Shown in pieces: positions 9,528-19,431 of a stretch of 26,895 nucleotides of DNA. The stretch spans positions 1 through 26,895 of the forward strand of contig JANSLP010000401.1 of the NCBI GenBank assembly GCA_029298735.1, read 5' to 3'. Numbering within the stretch: the first letter of the stretch is position 1; the number at the start of each line of letters is the position of its first letter. A model generated the notes under the pieces. It had not been told where the DNA came from, made no database searches, and was given only the letters and a program-made list of their open reading frames with translations. This stretch comes from Ophiostoma sp. CBS 140.51. Taxonomy: Eukaryota > Ascomycota > Sordariomycetes > Ophiostomatales > Ophiostomataceae. The translations under genes were made by a program, and so were the position numbers.

Positions 9528-10596
9528 ATGGCATCCACCAATGAGAGCGCTGCCTCGAGCAGCTCCGGCAACGCTCCCGGCAAAATAGCGCCAAACGCCT
9601 TGACGAACGGCACGACGACTACCGCCTCTACTAAGACTTCGTTTACCGTCAAGGCGGGCCTGGCCCAGATGCTCAAGGGTGGTGTTATTAGTAAGGATTC
9701 ATTGCTGTGAAGGTCATGTTTAGTTCAGACGTCCTGCTATTGTTCTTCACTAACGTCTCTCTACAGTGGACGTCACCAATGCTGAGCAGGCACGCATCGT
9801 CGAGGAAGCGGGCGCCTATGCTGTCATGGCGCTCGAGCGTGTACCCGCTGACATCCGTGCAACCGGTGGTGTGGCGCGCATGAGCGACCCAACTGTTATC
9901 AAGGGCATTTAGGCGGCGGTAACTATACCGGTCATGGCTAAGGCACGTATCGGCCACTTTATCGAGTGTTAGATCCTCGAGGCACTTGGCGTCGATTATA
10001 TTAACGAGAGCGAGGTACTGATACCCGCCGACGACGCCTTTTATATAGAAAAGGACGGCTTTTCAGCCCCCTTCGTCTATGGGTACCGTAATCTTAATAA
10101 GGCCCTGTGTCGTATAACTAAAAGCGCTGTTATGCTGCGTACTAAGGGCGAGGCCGGCACAGGTAATATCGTCGAGGCTGTTGAACACGTACGCACCGTT
10201 CGTGCCGATATTTTTAATACGTAGTCTATCTTAAAGCAGTCTAGAGACAGTTGCATCCGCGCCTTAGCCCGCGAATTGAGCTGTAATTCCGTCCTGCTGC
10301 GCCAGACCGCCGAGCTTAGCCGACTACCTGTCGTCAACTTTGCCGCAGGAGGCCTTGCCACGCCCGCCGACGCAGCACTCATGATGCAGCTTGGCTGTGA
10401 CGGTATATTTGTCGGCAGCGGTATCTTCAAGTCTGGCGATGCGGCCCGGCGCACCAAGGCCATCGTGCGGGCCAGAACTAACTACCGCGATGCACAGATA
10501 CTGGCCGAGTTCAGCGAGGGATTGGGCGAGGCCATGGTCGGTAATAGCGTGCGCAGTCTGAAGACGGAGGACAAACTGGCCGGCCGTGGCTGGTAG
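9528..10596 (+). pseudogene. SNZ: SNZ/PDX1 pyridoxal 5'-phosphate synthase, RIP-broken
   Basis: The ATG at 9528 opens a PdxS/SNZ-family TIM-barrel synthase, which makes PLP from ribose 5-phosphate, glyceraldehyde 3-phosphate and ammonia. A 76-nt intron (9691-9766, GTAAGG..CTAAC..CAG) joins GGVI to MDVTNAEQA. Family motifs follow: ALERVPADIR, the first catalytic lysine in PVMAKARIGHF, the second in RTKGEAGTG, FAAGGLATPADAALMMQLG, and the terminal GRGW with TAG at 10594. Three in-frame TAG codons lie at about 9910, 9970 and 10222. The first two stand where Gln is usual (CAG to TAG). Conserved Cys codons have become Tyr (GAYAVMALE, VYGYRNL). Damage is concentrated at 9900-10250; the two ends look nearly normal. 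The full length and order indicate a recently working gene. Confidence 0.92.
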
Positions 10597-11036
10597 CTTA
10601 GCATATATGACGGCGTATAGTAAAAAATCTACGGGCTGCTTATAAAAACTGCTGGGGTTCTTACACTCTCTTAGTATTAATTATTACTCCTCATTCTAAT
10701 TAGGTTAAATGCTATCTAACGTTGCCAGTATTACGTTCCAACTTATGGAGGACCCTCATGCACTTTTAAGCAATGTTGCCTATTATGGAAATAATTTCAT
10801 GGAAAATATCACATTTATTAATATAAACAATATGAAAATGAGATATTCTTAAAAAAGATTCTATATAAAATCAGTAGCCTTGAAATTCATACCGGTCTAG
10901 GGTCGTCGTTTCTCAGAGAATCTATCACATTAGCGTTGAATAAACATGAGAATTGAAAGTACTCCCGCACAATTCCGCACCTCCAACACTGACTGACACA
11001 CAATGACATTCACGTAGATAGTCCTCGAGATGCAAT
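10597..11036. other. AT-rich intergenic region between SNZ remnant and P450nor
   Basis: This 440-base stretch is very AT-rich, especially 10780-10880. It lies downstream of both flanking genes, which converge here. I recognise no gene, RNA or mobile element in it. It presumably holds both 3' ends. Confidence 0.5.
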
Positions 11037-12789
11037 CTAGAAGGTGATGGGAAGCTCTGAGATCCCAACATCCTCCGTGGGCTTTGAGTACTTGACTTCG
11101 TCCAAGGGAATTGCCAATTTCAAGTTGGGTAGCTTCTGGAAAATTGTCTCTGTAAAATAGTCAGTAAGCTTGAAATAATATGATGCTATCAATCAACATA
11201 CCGAAGACAATCTCCAGCTCAGCACGTGCTAGCCATTCAGCAACACACCGATGCGCGCCAAACCCGTAGCCGAGGGCTTGCTCGGAGCCACGCTTGCGGT
11301 GCAAATCGAACTTGTCAGGGTCCGGGAAGACGTCTTCATCCCGGTTGCCAGATTGAGTGGCGGCGATTATGCCCTCGCCGGCTTTTATAAGCTACGCGAC
11401 ATTTAGTGGAGATAGCCTCAAACTAATAATTTTGAAAAGACCACGCACCTTTCCTCCAAGCATGATATCCACCTTGGCAACGCGCCGAGTCGCCATGGCA
11501 GACGCTGTATGGTATCTGCAAAGTTCTTCAACAAATGCAGGGACAAGGGCCGGGTTTGACTTGAGGTCGTGAAGCTGGGACGGGTTTTGGAAAAGAGTCA
11601 CAATCCCCTGCAACGTTAGTGACGAAAAAAAAATATACGGGAGACTCAATTCGCTGCAACTCACGAGATTGATCATGTTGACCATTGTGGCATTTCCAGC
11701 AACCAGCATTAAAAAGGCGATTTGAGTTGCGTCGGCCTTTTCAATGTGGCCAAGTTTGACCTAAGACGTATTTTAGCCCAGATGCTTCTCCTTCAATACT
11801 GGCAAGTAAAAGTGTTATTACCTGCTCTACAACGAGCTTGCTGATCAAGTCGTCCTTTGGCTCGACAAATCTTTCTTCGACGAGATTGTCAATGTATTTC
11901 AAGAGATCCCTGACATAGAATCAGTATTTGAATCCAACGCTCGAAAAAGAATATACTAACGCGCTGGCATTTGATGCCTGTGTGGCGGTCGCACTTCCGT
12001 TGCTTCGGATGGCTGCTTGTTGGGTCAAGTAGGGAAGGTCTTCAAGGGGCACGCCGAGAATTCCATAGATTGTCTGTTGGCCGATACCGTATTTCATTAG
12101 TACGGGTGTGATGGAGAGCGCCTATGCTGGCAAACTCACGTATGAAGCAACGGGAAGCGCAAACTTCTCAACAATGTCAACAGGCTTATCGCCACCCTCC
12201 TTGATCATTGCGTCAAGAAGTGAATCAACTGTCCGCTGAATGCTGGGGCGTAACTTTTCAATGCTCTCCTGTGTAAAAAGTGGCGCAACCATGTTCCTGA
12301 ATAATGGTGCGTTAGCGAGACATACTTCTCCGCCATATATCTGTCTTCCTTCCGTACCTCTGATACATGTGATCCGGTTTGTCCATGTCAACAAAAGTTG
12401 GCTTGTTCTTTGCTGCTTCCTTGCCGCCAGGGTTGAGCTCAGGGAAGCCAGGTCTCTGTCTCTGTTTGGACAGCCGGTCGTCCGTTAAGACACTGCAAAT
12501 ATCCTTGTGCTTCACAACCAGCCACGGCTGGCTTCCATCCCAGAGTTCAACCTTTGAGACAGGATCATTGGCACGAAGGTGGGCATACTCGACAGGGGGC
12601 TTGGCTGCAGCCGGGCGAGCGAAGGGGAACTTGGGGATACCTAGATAATTTTCTTGTAAGGCCCGTGACTTATGGAACGGAAGGGATAGACATACTGGTC
12701 GTCATCTTCCGTGTTGTCAGCTTTGAGATACCAAGACGAGAAGTTTTGGTAAAATATAGAAGCTCAAGGCGAGGGCGGAATGCTGCCAT
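11037..12789 (-). CDS. Nitric oxide reductase, cytochrome P450nor (CYP55 family)
   Basis: Nine exons splice to an uninterrupted 430-residue protein: 12789-12696, 12640-12358, 12296-12141 extended by one base to 12140, 12073-11961, 11909-11822, 11760-11665, 11607-11449, 11391-11202 and 11149-11037. All eight introns (51-66 nt) are GT..AG. The protein closely resembles Fusarium P450nor, which reduces two NO to N2O directly with NADH and needs no reductase partner. Visible features are TFVDMDKPDHM, LPYLTQQAAIRSNGSAT, AGNATMVN (Thr at residue 270), EELCRYHTASA, and haem-ligand Cys379 in GYGFGAHRCVAEW. Met1 opens a basic 28-residue extension resembling a mitochondrial presequence. Met29 (ATG at 12705) gives a 402-residue form of the usual cytosolic length, placing Cys at 351 and Thr at 242. 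No damage is seen. Confidence 0.95.
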
Positions 12790-13796
12790 GTTTTTCAAGG
12801 TTGGATGGGATTTTAGTGGCAATTGTTATTTTCTATCTGTTGTGTGGGACAATTTTGTTAATTGTTGGAAAGACCGTTTTGTGCAAGAACGAGACGTGAA
12901 TTCTTGAAGATTGAATTGAGCCTCACATACTTATATGATTACGCAAGGCAAAGGTAATAATTTATTTTCATTAGCTTATTTTTCACTTGCTTCCCATTCG
13001 CTCATTTTCTTGTTGCGTTTGATTGTTTTCCGTCCCCTTTCCTCCCTCCGGGGTTAGAAAAGGTGTCTAGTCAGGTCGTATGTGTTGTTTCTAGAACGGG
13101 CTTACACTTATCAAATGCCGACTGTCACCTACACATATTTCCTGGGCGCGGAGAAGCAAAGCATTAAGATGGATCGTACGTGCATATAGAACCGCGGAGA
13201 TGTGGTTTAGTGTGAAAATCGTATGAGAACGGGCCGCGGAGAAGTTCTTAAGTTTCATGTAAGACGGGATATTTCATTCTGACGTCATGAGCTGCACCTG
13301 TCTACTCAGCATTTCCCCGATTACCCCCGGAGGGAGAATGATTGCCCCAATTATGGCATGACATGCAATCATGAATTCCACGTATTTATTGGTCGCTTTT
13401 CTGTCAATGCATAACCCTGTGGGACAGACACAGATTTTTATTATTTTCCTTTCTCCATCTCTCCACACCAATACGGAGTCTGCACCAGTTGCGTGATGTG
13501 GGTTGTGTCATTTGTCAAGTATTGGCAATTAAGAATGCTGATTGGCTTGCATTTTCTTTGGGCGAAAATCAGGACATAAATTATACAGATCATGTATTTG
13601 GTTGTTCTCAAGACGTCTGTTTTAACGTAGACTTCGTTTCTTAAGAACCACCTCGCTAAGTCTTGCGGGAAATGATACCTTCACATTAGACAGACACCGA
13701 CTGCACTACTTTGTACCACTACCCTGGACAATTATTCGTTCTCGCCACCGGTATAGGAGGTCCACTAAAATGCTCGTCACCCCATACCAATTTGGT
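12790..13796. promoter_or_regulatory. Upstream region of P450nor
   Basis: About 1 kb between the P450nor start and the transposon. The gene-proximal part is AT-rich with pyrimidine-rich runs. Three ATTGG motifs (CCAAT on the gene's strand) occur at about 13387, 13520 and 13540, too distal to call a core promoter with confidence. I see no other gene here; the short open frames lack coding character. Confidence 0.4.
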
Positions 13797-13854
13797 GGCA
13801 AAACAGTAGTACATAAATTTATTCGAAAACAGGCAAACGGCTCTGTCATTCTGT

Positions 13855-14880
13855 CTAGTATTTTGTATGCATACCATTCGCATCGATCACTGCCTGCATC
13901 TTCTGTGGCATCAAATCAAGCTCACGGCGCCAGAAGGCCTCTGGCAGGGCCTCCCAGGCCTCGTCTACCCAGCCACGTAACGTCTGGTATGGTACCTTCT
14001 TATCGTCGACGATGTGCTCGTCTACACGACACTTCAACCACTCCCAACAGCGCTCAATAGGATTTAAATCAGGGCTGTACGGCGGCCACTTCACTGACTG
14101 AATCCCACGATTATTTATATTCAACGTCGTGGCCTTTGCCGAATGCCCTGGAGCCCCGTCTTGCATAAAAATTACCGTGTGGCCCTGGGCCTCTTGCTCT
14201 TTAATCCAGCCGTCAACAAGCGGTAAGACGTTCTCTTGATACGTCTCGGAGGTCACGGTGCCCCAGTCCTTTTGCCAAAAGAGACCCGGGCCTCTCCCGC
14301 CGTCGCCAGAGAAGCATCCCTAAAAAAGCCAGCCGATAGGCTTCCTGTCTCTCTCAAGGACGCACGTCTGGTCGAGTTCTTCGCCGGCGCGGCGAGTGAC
14401 ATAGATTTTACGGTGCTTCCAGTTAGTTACCCAGGTCTCGTCGCTCCAGAGGATAGAATTCCATTGCGCTGGCGTCCAGTCTCGGTGTTCGAGTGCCCAC
14501 GCGAGGCGCTTTTGTCGATTGATCTCTGAGATATACGGCTTTTTCGTGGCAACGTGGCGTTGAAAACCGTGACGACGAAGCGCTGAACGAATTGTATATA
14601 GACCGAATCGGCCGTCGAGGGCCTCTCTTGCTAAGCAGGAGTAGGTCATCCTCCGGTGTTGTTTACTCGCTGTCACGAACGCAATCAACTCTTCTTCATC
14701 CTCCACTGACAGGAGTGGCCGTCGGCCAGGCTTTCTTCGCTCTTCTGGTGGATGAACTGCGCGTTTTATCTGGCTAATCGAAAAGCCGGTAACGGCCGCG
14801 ATCTCGTTTTTGGTCTTGCTCCAATGGTAGAAAAGATCGTACACTTTCTCCCTTTCTGTTTCGGTGAGGTGCTTCGGCAT
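13855..14880 (-). pseudogene. Tc1-type DD34E transposase with one internal stop
   Basis: One frame of 342 codons runs from the ATG at 14880 to the stop at 13855, broken only by a TAG at 14320-14322. The N-terminus has helix-turn-helix DNA-binding regions (EIAAVTGFSISQIKRAV) and a basic PGRRPLLS linker. The catalytic core has WSDETW (first Asp), FMQDGAPGHSA (second Asp), and PYSPDLNPIERCWEWLK (Glu). Exactly 34 residues separate the second Asp and the Glu, which is the Tc1 DD34E signature. The internal TAG precedes GCFSG, where family members have Trp-Gly-Cys-Phe, so it reads as TGG to TAG. The rest looks undamaged, pointing to a young copy hit once. It lies between P450nor and the dead MFS gene. 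Confidence 0.9.
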
Positions 14881-14942
14881 GGTGATGATCTCGGTGTTTT
14901 TTTGGCCGTTTTCAGTGGTAAAGAGAGAGAGAATAAAAAACA

Positions 14943-14967
14943 GGGCGTTCAGGGCGTTTAGGGCGTT
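14943..14967. repeat. Three tandem GGGCGTT units, 9-bp period
   Basis: GGGCGTT occurs at 14943, 14952 and 14961, with AGGGCGTTY-like spacing. It lies just upstream of the transposase start, so it may be a subterminal repeat of the transposon where transposase binds. That role is inference. Confidence 0.75.
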
Positions 14968-14991
14968 AAATTATAGTGGAAAAAAAAATAG

Positions 14992-15067
14992 ATGTACCTT
15001 TTGGCAGTGGTGCCATGTTTACAGCCTATTTAGGCTGTAAACATAGGAAAGCGCACCGAAAGGTACA
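14992..15067. repeat. 76-bp imperfect foldback with perfect 13-bp inner arms
   Basis: The outer ends are perfect inverted repeats (ATGTACCTTT and AAAGGTACAT). The centre holds a perfect 13-bp inverted repeat with a short loop at 15015-15044 (ATGTTTACAGCCT / AGGCTGTAAACAT). The middles of the arms have diverged. It sits between the transposon and the 3' end of the MFS pseudogene, whose frame reads into it. It could be a tiny MITE-like element or two transposon ends head to head. Confidence 0.8.
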
Positions 15068-16619
15068 TGGTAGGGGGCGCGTTTAATACACCTCCTACTT
15101 TGTAGTCCCTCTTCACACCAAGCTTTGACACTGGTCCCCATAAGCTCACAAGGGCGGACGCAAAACAACTAAGTCCGTCATTGAACCACCAGCCAGTCAT
15201 GTAGCTGTGTAGAACAACGTATACATTATTTCCTTGTGACTCAGCCACATCCGACGTGAATCTCTGGGCTATGAACGCCGTTGTGGATATTCCCGCATTC
15301 TTTCCAATCAGGGCAAGCATATTGAAGACACCACCAGACAGTGCTTGCATTTCGACGGGGAAAGCGTCAGTGACGACAAGCAGAGCAACAGTGTACATAA
15401 TATCCGCGCCTGGATTGTTAGCAGAGCCCGTGTAAGCCCGCTGATACAGCAGGCTGCCGGGACTGCGAGCGACCGCCTGAGTTTTGGAAGATAGAAGGCA
15501 ATGGCAACATTCGTCAACAGCCCGGCAATGGGAGCTAGTAAGAAATACAATGACGAAGTAAATGAAGAGAAGTCTCGGATCTGCTGGAGATATAAAGCCG
15601 CAAGCTGCTCACTGGCACTCTGCGCGCCCCAGATGAGGAACACGGTAATGCAGACAGCTGTGAACGACACAATGACCCAAAGGCTGTTTGGGATCAATGC
15701 AGGCCTTTGTTGGCTTGTTTGAAAATGTATCCACATAACGAACCCCGGAACCAGAACCAACCTAAAACAGAGAAGATAAATATTCTGCGGTCTCGGAATG
15801 AGGTCACTTGAGTTGGGCGCGGCCATCACTGCCAGAACGTAGGAGAGAGGGGCTTGGCTCGTGCTGGTAATCAAAACGACGACCTAGTCAATCTGGCCGT
15901 ACAGATCTGAGAGAATATGATGGGACAATGGCCTATCGAGACTTGTTGGCAATGACCACATTGCCAGCAACAGGACTAGCATATTCAGCATGGCTGCGGA
16001 ATAGAAGCCCCAGCGCCAGCCGACCGTGTCGCTGAAGAGGCCGCCAAGAGCAAAGCTAAGGTCAAACCCGACAGCTTGGCCGGCACCCATAGCGGAGAAA
16101 GCAACGGAACGGCATCGCGGCTTGGTCATATTCGGAAAGAAGGCGAAGCAATGTCAACGGCACTGGGTAGGCATAGAGACGCAGCAATGCCAGCCAGCGT
16201 CCGGAGTGCAATCAGCTGCGTCGATGTAGATGCCAGCCCAGCTCCGACCGCGCTGCTGGCCTGGAGTGGCGTTCCAACAAGGCACACTCGTTGGCAGCCT
16301 GCAATGTCAGCTATGGTTGCACACAGAAGAAGTGTGTAGCCAGAGGCCAGAGTAAAAGCGGAGGCAGGCCACAGTTCAAGGCCAGCCGGAATGTCGAGGT
16401 CGACTGCGATAACGGGTATGCAGACGGCCAGAAGCCCTGCCAGGAGGTTGCTGATGGTGATGATCCAGGTGATGCAAATGATGATGGCGGCGGTTCGTTC
16501 CTAAACGGCGTCGGCTCCGTCTCTGGCGGCAGCTCTGCCATTGTAGCAATTGCAGGCTCCACGAGGATATCCAACTGCAAGTCCGGAGACTGTAGGATTG
16601 TCGTAGTTGAAGATGACAT
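15030..16619 (-). pseudogene. MFS drug-efflux-type transporter, multiply broken
   Basis: Fragments on the minus strand follow the order of a 14-segment major facilitator pump: a polar N-terminus from 16619, IITISNLLAGLLAV (TM1), LASGYTLLLCATIADIAG, RTLAGIAASLCLPSAV, GAGQAVGFDLSFALGG, GWRWGFYSAAMLN, LIWGAQSASEQLAALYLQQ, and a C-terminal TDAFPVEMQALSGGVFNM block. Breaks include a frameshift before TM1 (about 16500), a one-base shift near 16150, a TAG at about 15890 where Trp is expected (D-W-V-G region), and a small deletion with frameshift near 15410. Membrane topology would be plasma-membrane efflux by proton antiport, with unknown substrate. It is divergent from a Zn2Cys6 regulator, a common efflux/regulator arrangement. 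The 3' end runs into the foldback sequence, so the true stop is uncertain. Confidence 0.85.
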
Positions 16620-16866
16620 TGTTGGTGCCGTGGATACACTAAGTGCTAGAAACCGAAAGCCTGCGGTATTACAAAATCTATGGGGGGTAACGACAGTCGG
16701 CGAAATCCTGCGTGTCGAGGAAGACGATCAATTGCCATGTCCGTAAACTCCACCGATGATTAGTCATCCCCAAAACTCCGAAACATTACCACAAACTGAG
16801 AATTCAATCGACATCTGGCATCTCCATTGACAATCTTGCAAATGAAAACTGCAACACTCAATCCAA

Positions 16867-19024
16867 ATGAGTACTCCAGCCACGGTAGCACTGACACCAA
16901 AAATACACAGGGTCCGCAAACAGGTGTCGCGCGCCTGCGACTGGTGTCGGACCCCTCGTGTGAAATGCGATCTCAGCAGACCATGTCGCACTTGTGAGAA
17001 GAGCGGCGTCGCCTGCGTTGACGAGCGTGCAGAAAATCCACGATCATTACCACAGGCGATGAGGTACGCCACCTCTCCACTGTACTTGGAATATGGATAA
17101 AGGCTGACAACGTGCAGAGAAATCGAGCGACTCAAAGGGCGCATTCGTTCCGAGCCAGAGCCAGAAGCAGACGTGACCAGCTTTCTCCATTTGTCTCCCA
17201 ACACACCAGTGATTCCGGCACACAGTATTGTGCACCCGTCCAAGACACGAGAAATTGGTAGATGGGAAGGTATCTTCCTGGCGACTGCACGCTCTGAGCA
17301 TACGACGACCTCTTTTGGCCCGTCGTCCATGTAATACTTTCTCAGTCACGTAGCTGCGTTTGTCGGCAACACGTTTGAGGGTCCAGTGGCAGCAAGGTAT
17401 ATGATGCCGACAGGCGCGCATCGTCGTCTTGCGCATCCAACTGGCCGGGACACTTCGGAGCAGGGAGAGGACACTATAACTCCACTCGTGTAGCCCGCCC
17501 ATGTTCCGTCCGTACCGCCGGCTATGATACGCATACAGGAGGAGTATTTTCTCAACACGTTCTGGGAGTCGTATTATTACGCATTACAGGCGAGGCCGAG
17601 CACTGATTACCGCTGATATAGAGAGCCCGTCTGCGACAATAGTACAGGTACTGTTGCTTGCCGTCGTATATTTATACTGCGTATCATTTTAGAATACGGC
17701 TCATGCCACACTGGCTCTGGCAGTCAGGGAAGCCAGTATTGCTGGGCTGTACCGCGAACCATCCGTACATATGCCAGATATAGAGCGTGAGCTCCGGAAG
17801 CGTATTTGGTAGACGCTTTAGACCGTCGATACGAAAATGTGTCTTAAGCTAGGCAGACCTTTTAATACTAACCTAGCATGCGACTCGTTTGTGTTATTTC
17901 CGTCAGACGCGCTCGAAATTGCTTCAAGTTCTGTCTTATATGATCCCATGTTGGCGCGAGGAAAGGGCGGTATCACTTGGCTGATATACGGGACACATTG
18001 TCGGACTATTGTCTCAACGACGGGCAATATTCACCGCGCTGTCTTCCCCCTCTATGATTAAATTCTCGATTTACACGACCCGCTATTAACTTTACCATAC
18101 CGTCATCCGGATGTCCTTGAGCAGTGCGCTCGGGTTTTGTCTAGTCTCGTCGCGTCTCTCCACGATTTGGCAGACCAGGTTTCAGACCAGCTTCGACTGC
18201 CGAGAGGACGTCATAGAAGCAACGAGCCATTCTCCTTTAATGGCAGAGACGTGCGACTCGACGAGAATATTCCCGTGTAGCTTCAGAACCAGAAATTATA
18301 CCTGGAAATGACGTATCACTCCATGGCCATTGACCTCTATCGGCCTTTTATTTGATTCTATCGTTTTAGAGCAGGCTCTTTCACGCGCCATAGGTTTATG
18401 CCTGCAACTGAGGGCCACGCAGCACGCGCTGCCCGACATGCCATTACTTTTGTACACATTGTCCACAAGGTTGTCCGTGACACGGCACTGCTGGTACCGG
18501 GCTGGAACGAGTACTTTCACTGGCTGTGGAACGCGTCCGTCACGCTAGTTGGTTTCTTGTTTGCATATTCTCTGTATGTAACAACTGCGGCTGCTCGTGA
18601 AGCTGCAGATTGTGCAGTCACCGTGTGCGATATATATGCCGCATCCAGATTCGCAGTCGCCGCCGATGCGTCTTGCATTCTGCGGTGTTTCTTGAAGCGC
18701 GTGTATGAGGTATTCGCACGAGTTACTGGTATGCCTGCCGATCAAGAAGCATCGTCGCATTCAACGATGTCCACTGCTGTTTCCAGTATCTCGGGGGAAA
18801 CATTGCTTGTTGAGACACAAGAAGATAAATATGCCGCCGCAGACATTCCATCATCCGGCATGGCTATTGACGATCCGTCACTCTCGTGGCTAGAACCTCA
18901 AGAGTTTGGCAATAATACGGAAGTCTTCAATTTGTTCATGGACCGGGCGCTCGCGGTGGACTCGTTTAACAACTTTGACCAGCTCCTAGGACCAAGCACG
19001 GAATGGGATGCTTCGAGGTGGTAG
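16867..19024 (+). pseudogene. Zn(II)2Cys6 fungal transcription factor, degraded
   Basis: The ATG at 16867 opens a canonical binuclear zinc cluster, RACDWCRTPRVKCDLSRPCR followed by TCEKSGVAC, with spacing C-x2-C-x6-C-x5-C-x2-C-x6-C. A likely intron (donor GTACGC after GCGATGAG, acceptor GTGCAG near 17118) leads to EIERLKGRIR, then GRWEGIFLATARSE and FGPSSM.YFL, typical of the linker before the fungal regulatory domain. From about 17340 onward the frame carries stops consistent with CAA/CAG to TAA/TAG. The 17560-18370 stretch is TA-rich with the frame lost. The C-terminal part (18398-19024) is open again and has an acidic tail ending ASRW. It probably regulated the divergent MFS pump. The middle exon structure could not be resolved. 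Confidence 0.75.
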
Positions 19025-19431
19025 AGAGCTGGGCAGCGACATCAACACGTAAGAAAAGCATTGTGTCGTAGGCCTGATGAATGAAAAGAGTTTCCTGATG
19101 ACCAAGCTTTTTGGATTTGTCAAGAATGAAGACAGAAAATATGGACTGTATTGGGATATGTTGCGATTTCACTGGCTGGTTGGGATTTTTGTGGGTCGTG
19201 ACTCCGAAATCCTCATTCCGAAAGCTCCAGATGTGTGCTGGAGTTCTCGGAGTTGGTCTGTTTATTTCTCCTATCCCCTATCACGGCATTGGACAGCAGG
19301 CAGATTAACAAGTATAAATTTTCTTTGCATGTGTTTTTCTCACATCTTTTCCGTTTCAAATCAATCCAGACTCATCAAGATCATCGTCTCCTTCATCGTT
19401 CTTCAGCCATATTCATCGCTCTTCGCCCACC
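19025..19431. other. Intergenic region upstream of the second MFS remnant
   Basis: This 407-base stretch lies between the regulator remnant and the next MFS start. The last 130 bases are pyrimidine-rich (TTTCTCACATCTTTTCC-like), as expected for a fungal promoter and 5' leader. Nothing else is recognised. Confidence 0.45.

Larger units (their letters stand above)
13797..15004 (-). mobile_element. Tc1-type DNA transposon, boundaries approximate
   Basis: Around the DD34E transposase, both flanks carry a related sequence in inverted orientation. On the left (13797-13820) it reads GGCAAAA..GTACAT..ATTT. On the right, read from the other strand (15004-14987), it reads GCCAAAA.GTACAT..ATTT. These may be parts of degenerate terminal inverted repeats. 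I could not find the exact ends or a clean TA target duplication, so the limits are provisional. Confidence 0.4.

Noticed and set aside
11037..12789. Cytochrome P450 as a pseudogene because its open frames are short
   Set aside because: Eight short GT..AG introns restore a single frame whose exon lengths sum to 431 codons including the stop, with no internal stop.
13274..13471. 65-codon minus-strand frame upstream of P450nor
   Set aside because: No recognisable family, short, and located in a promoter region.
15308..15874. 188-codon frame as an intact small membrane protein
   Set aside because: It is the middle third of the broken MFS transporter. Its apparent start follows a TAG at a conserved Trp, and its end follows a frameshift.
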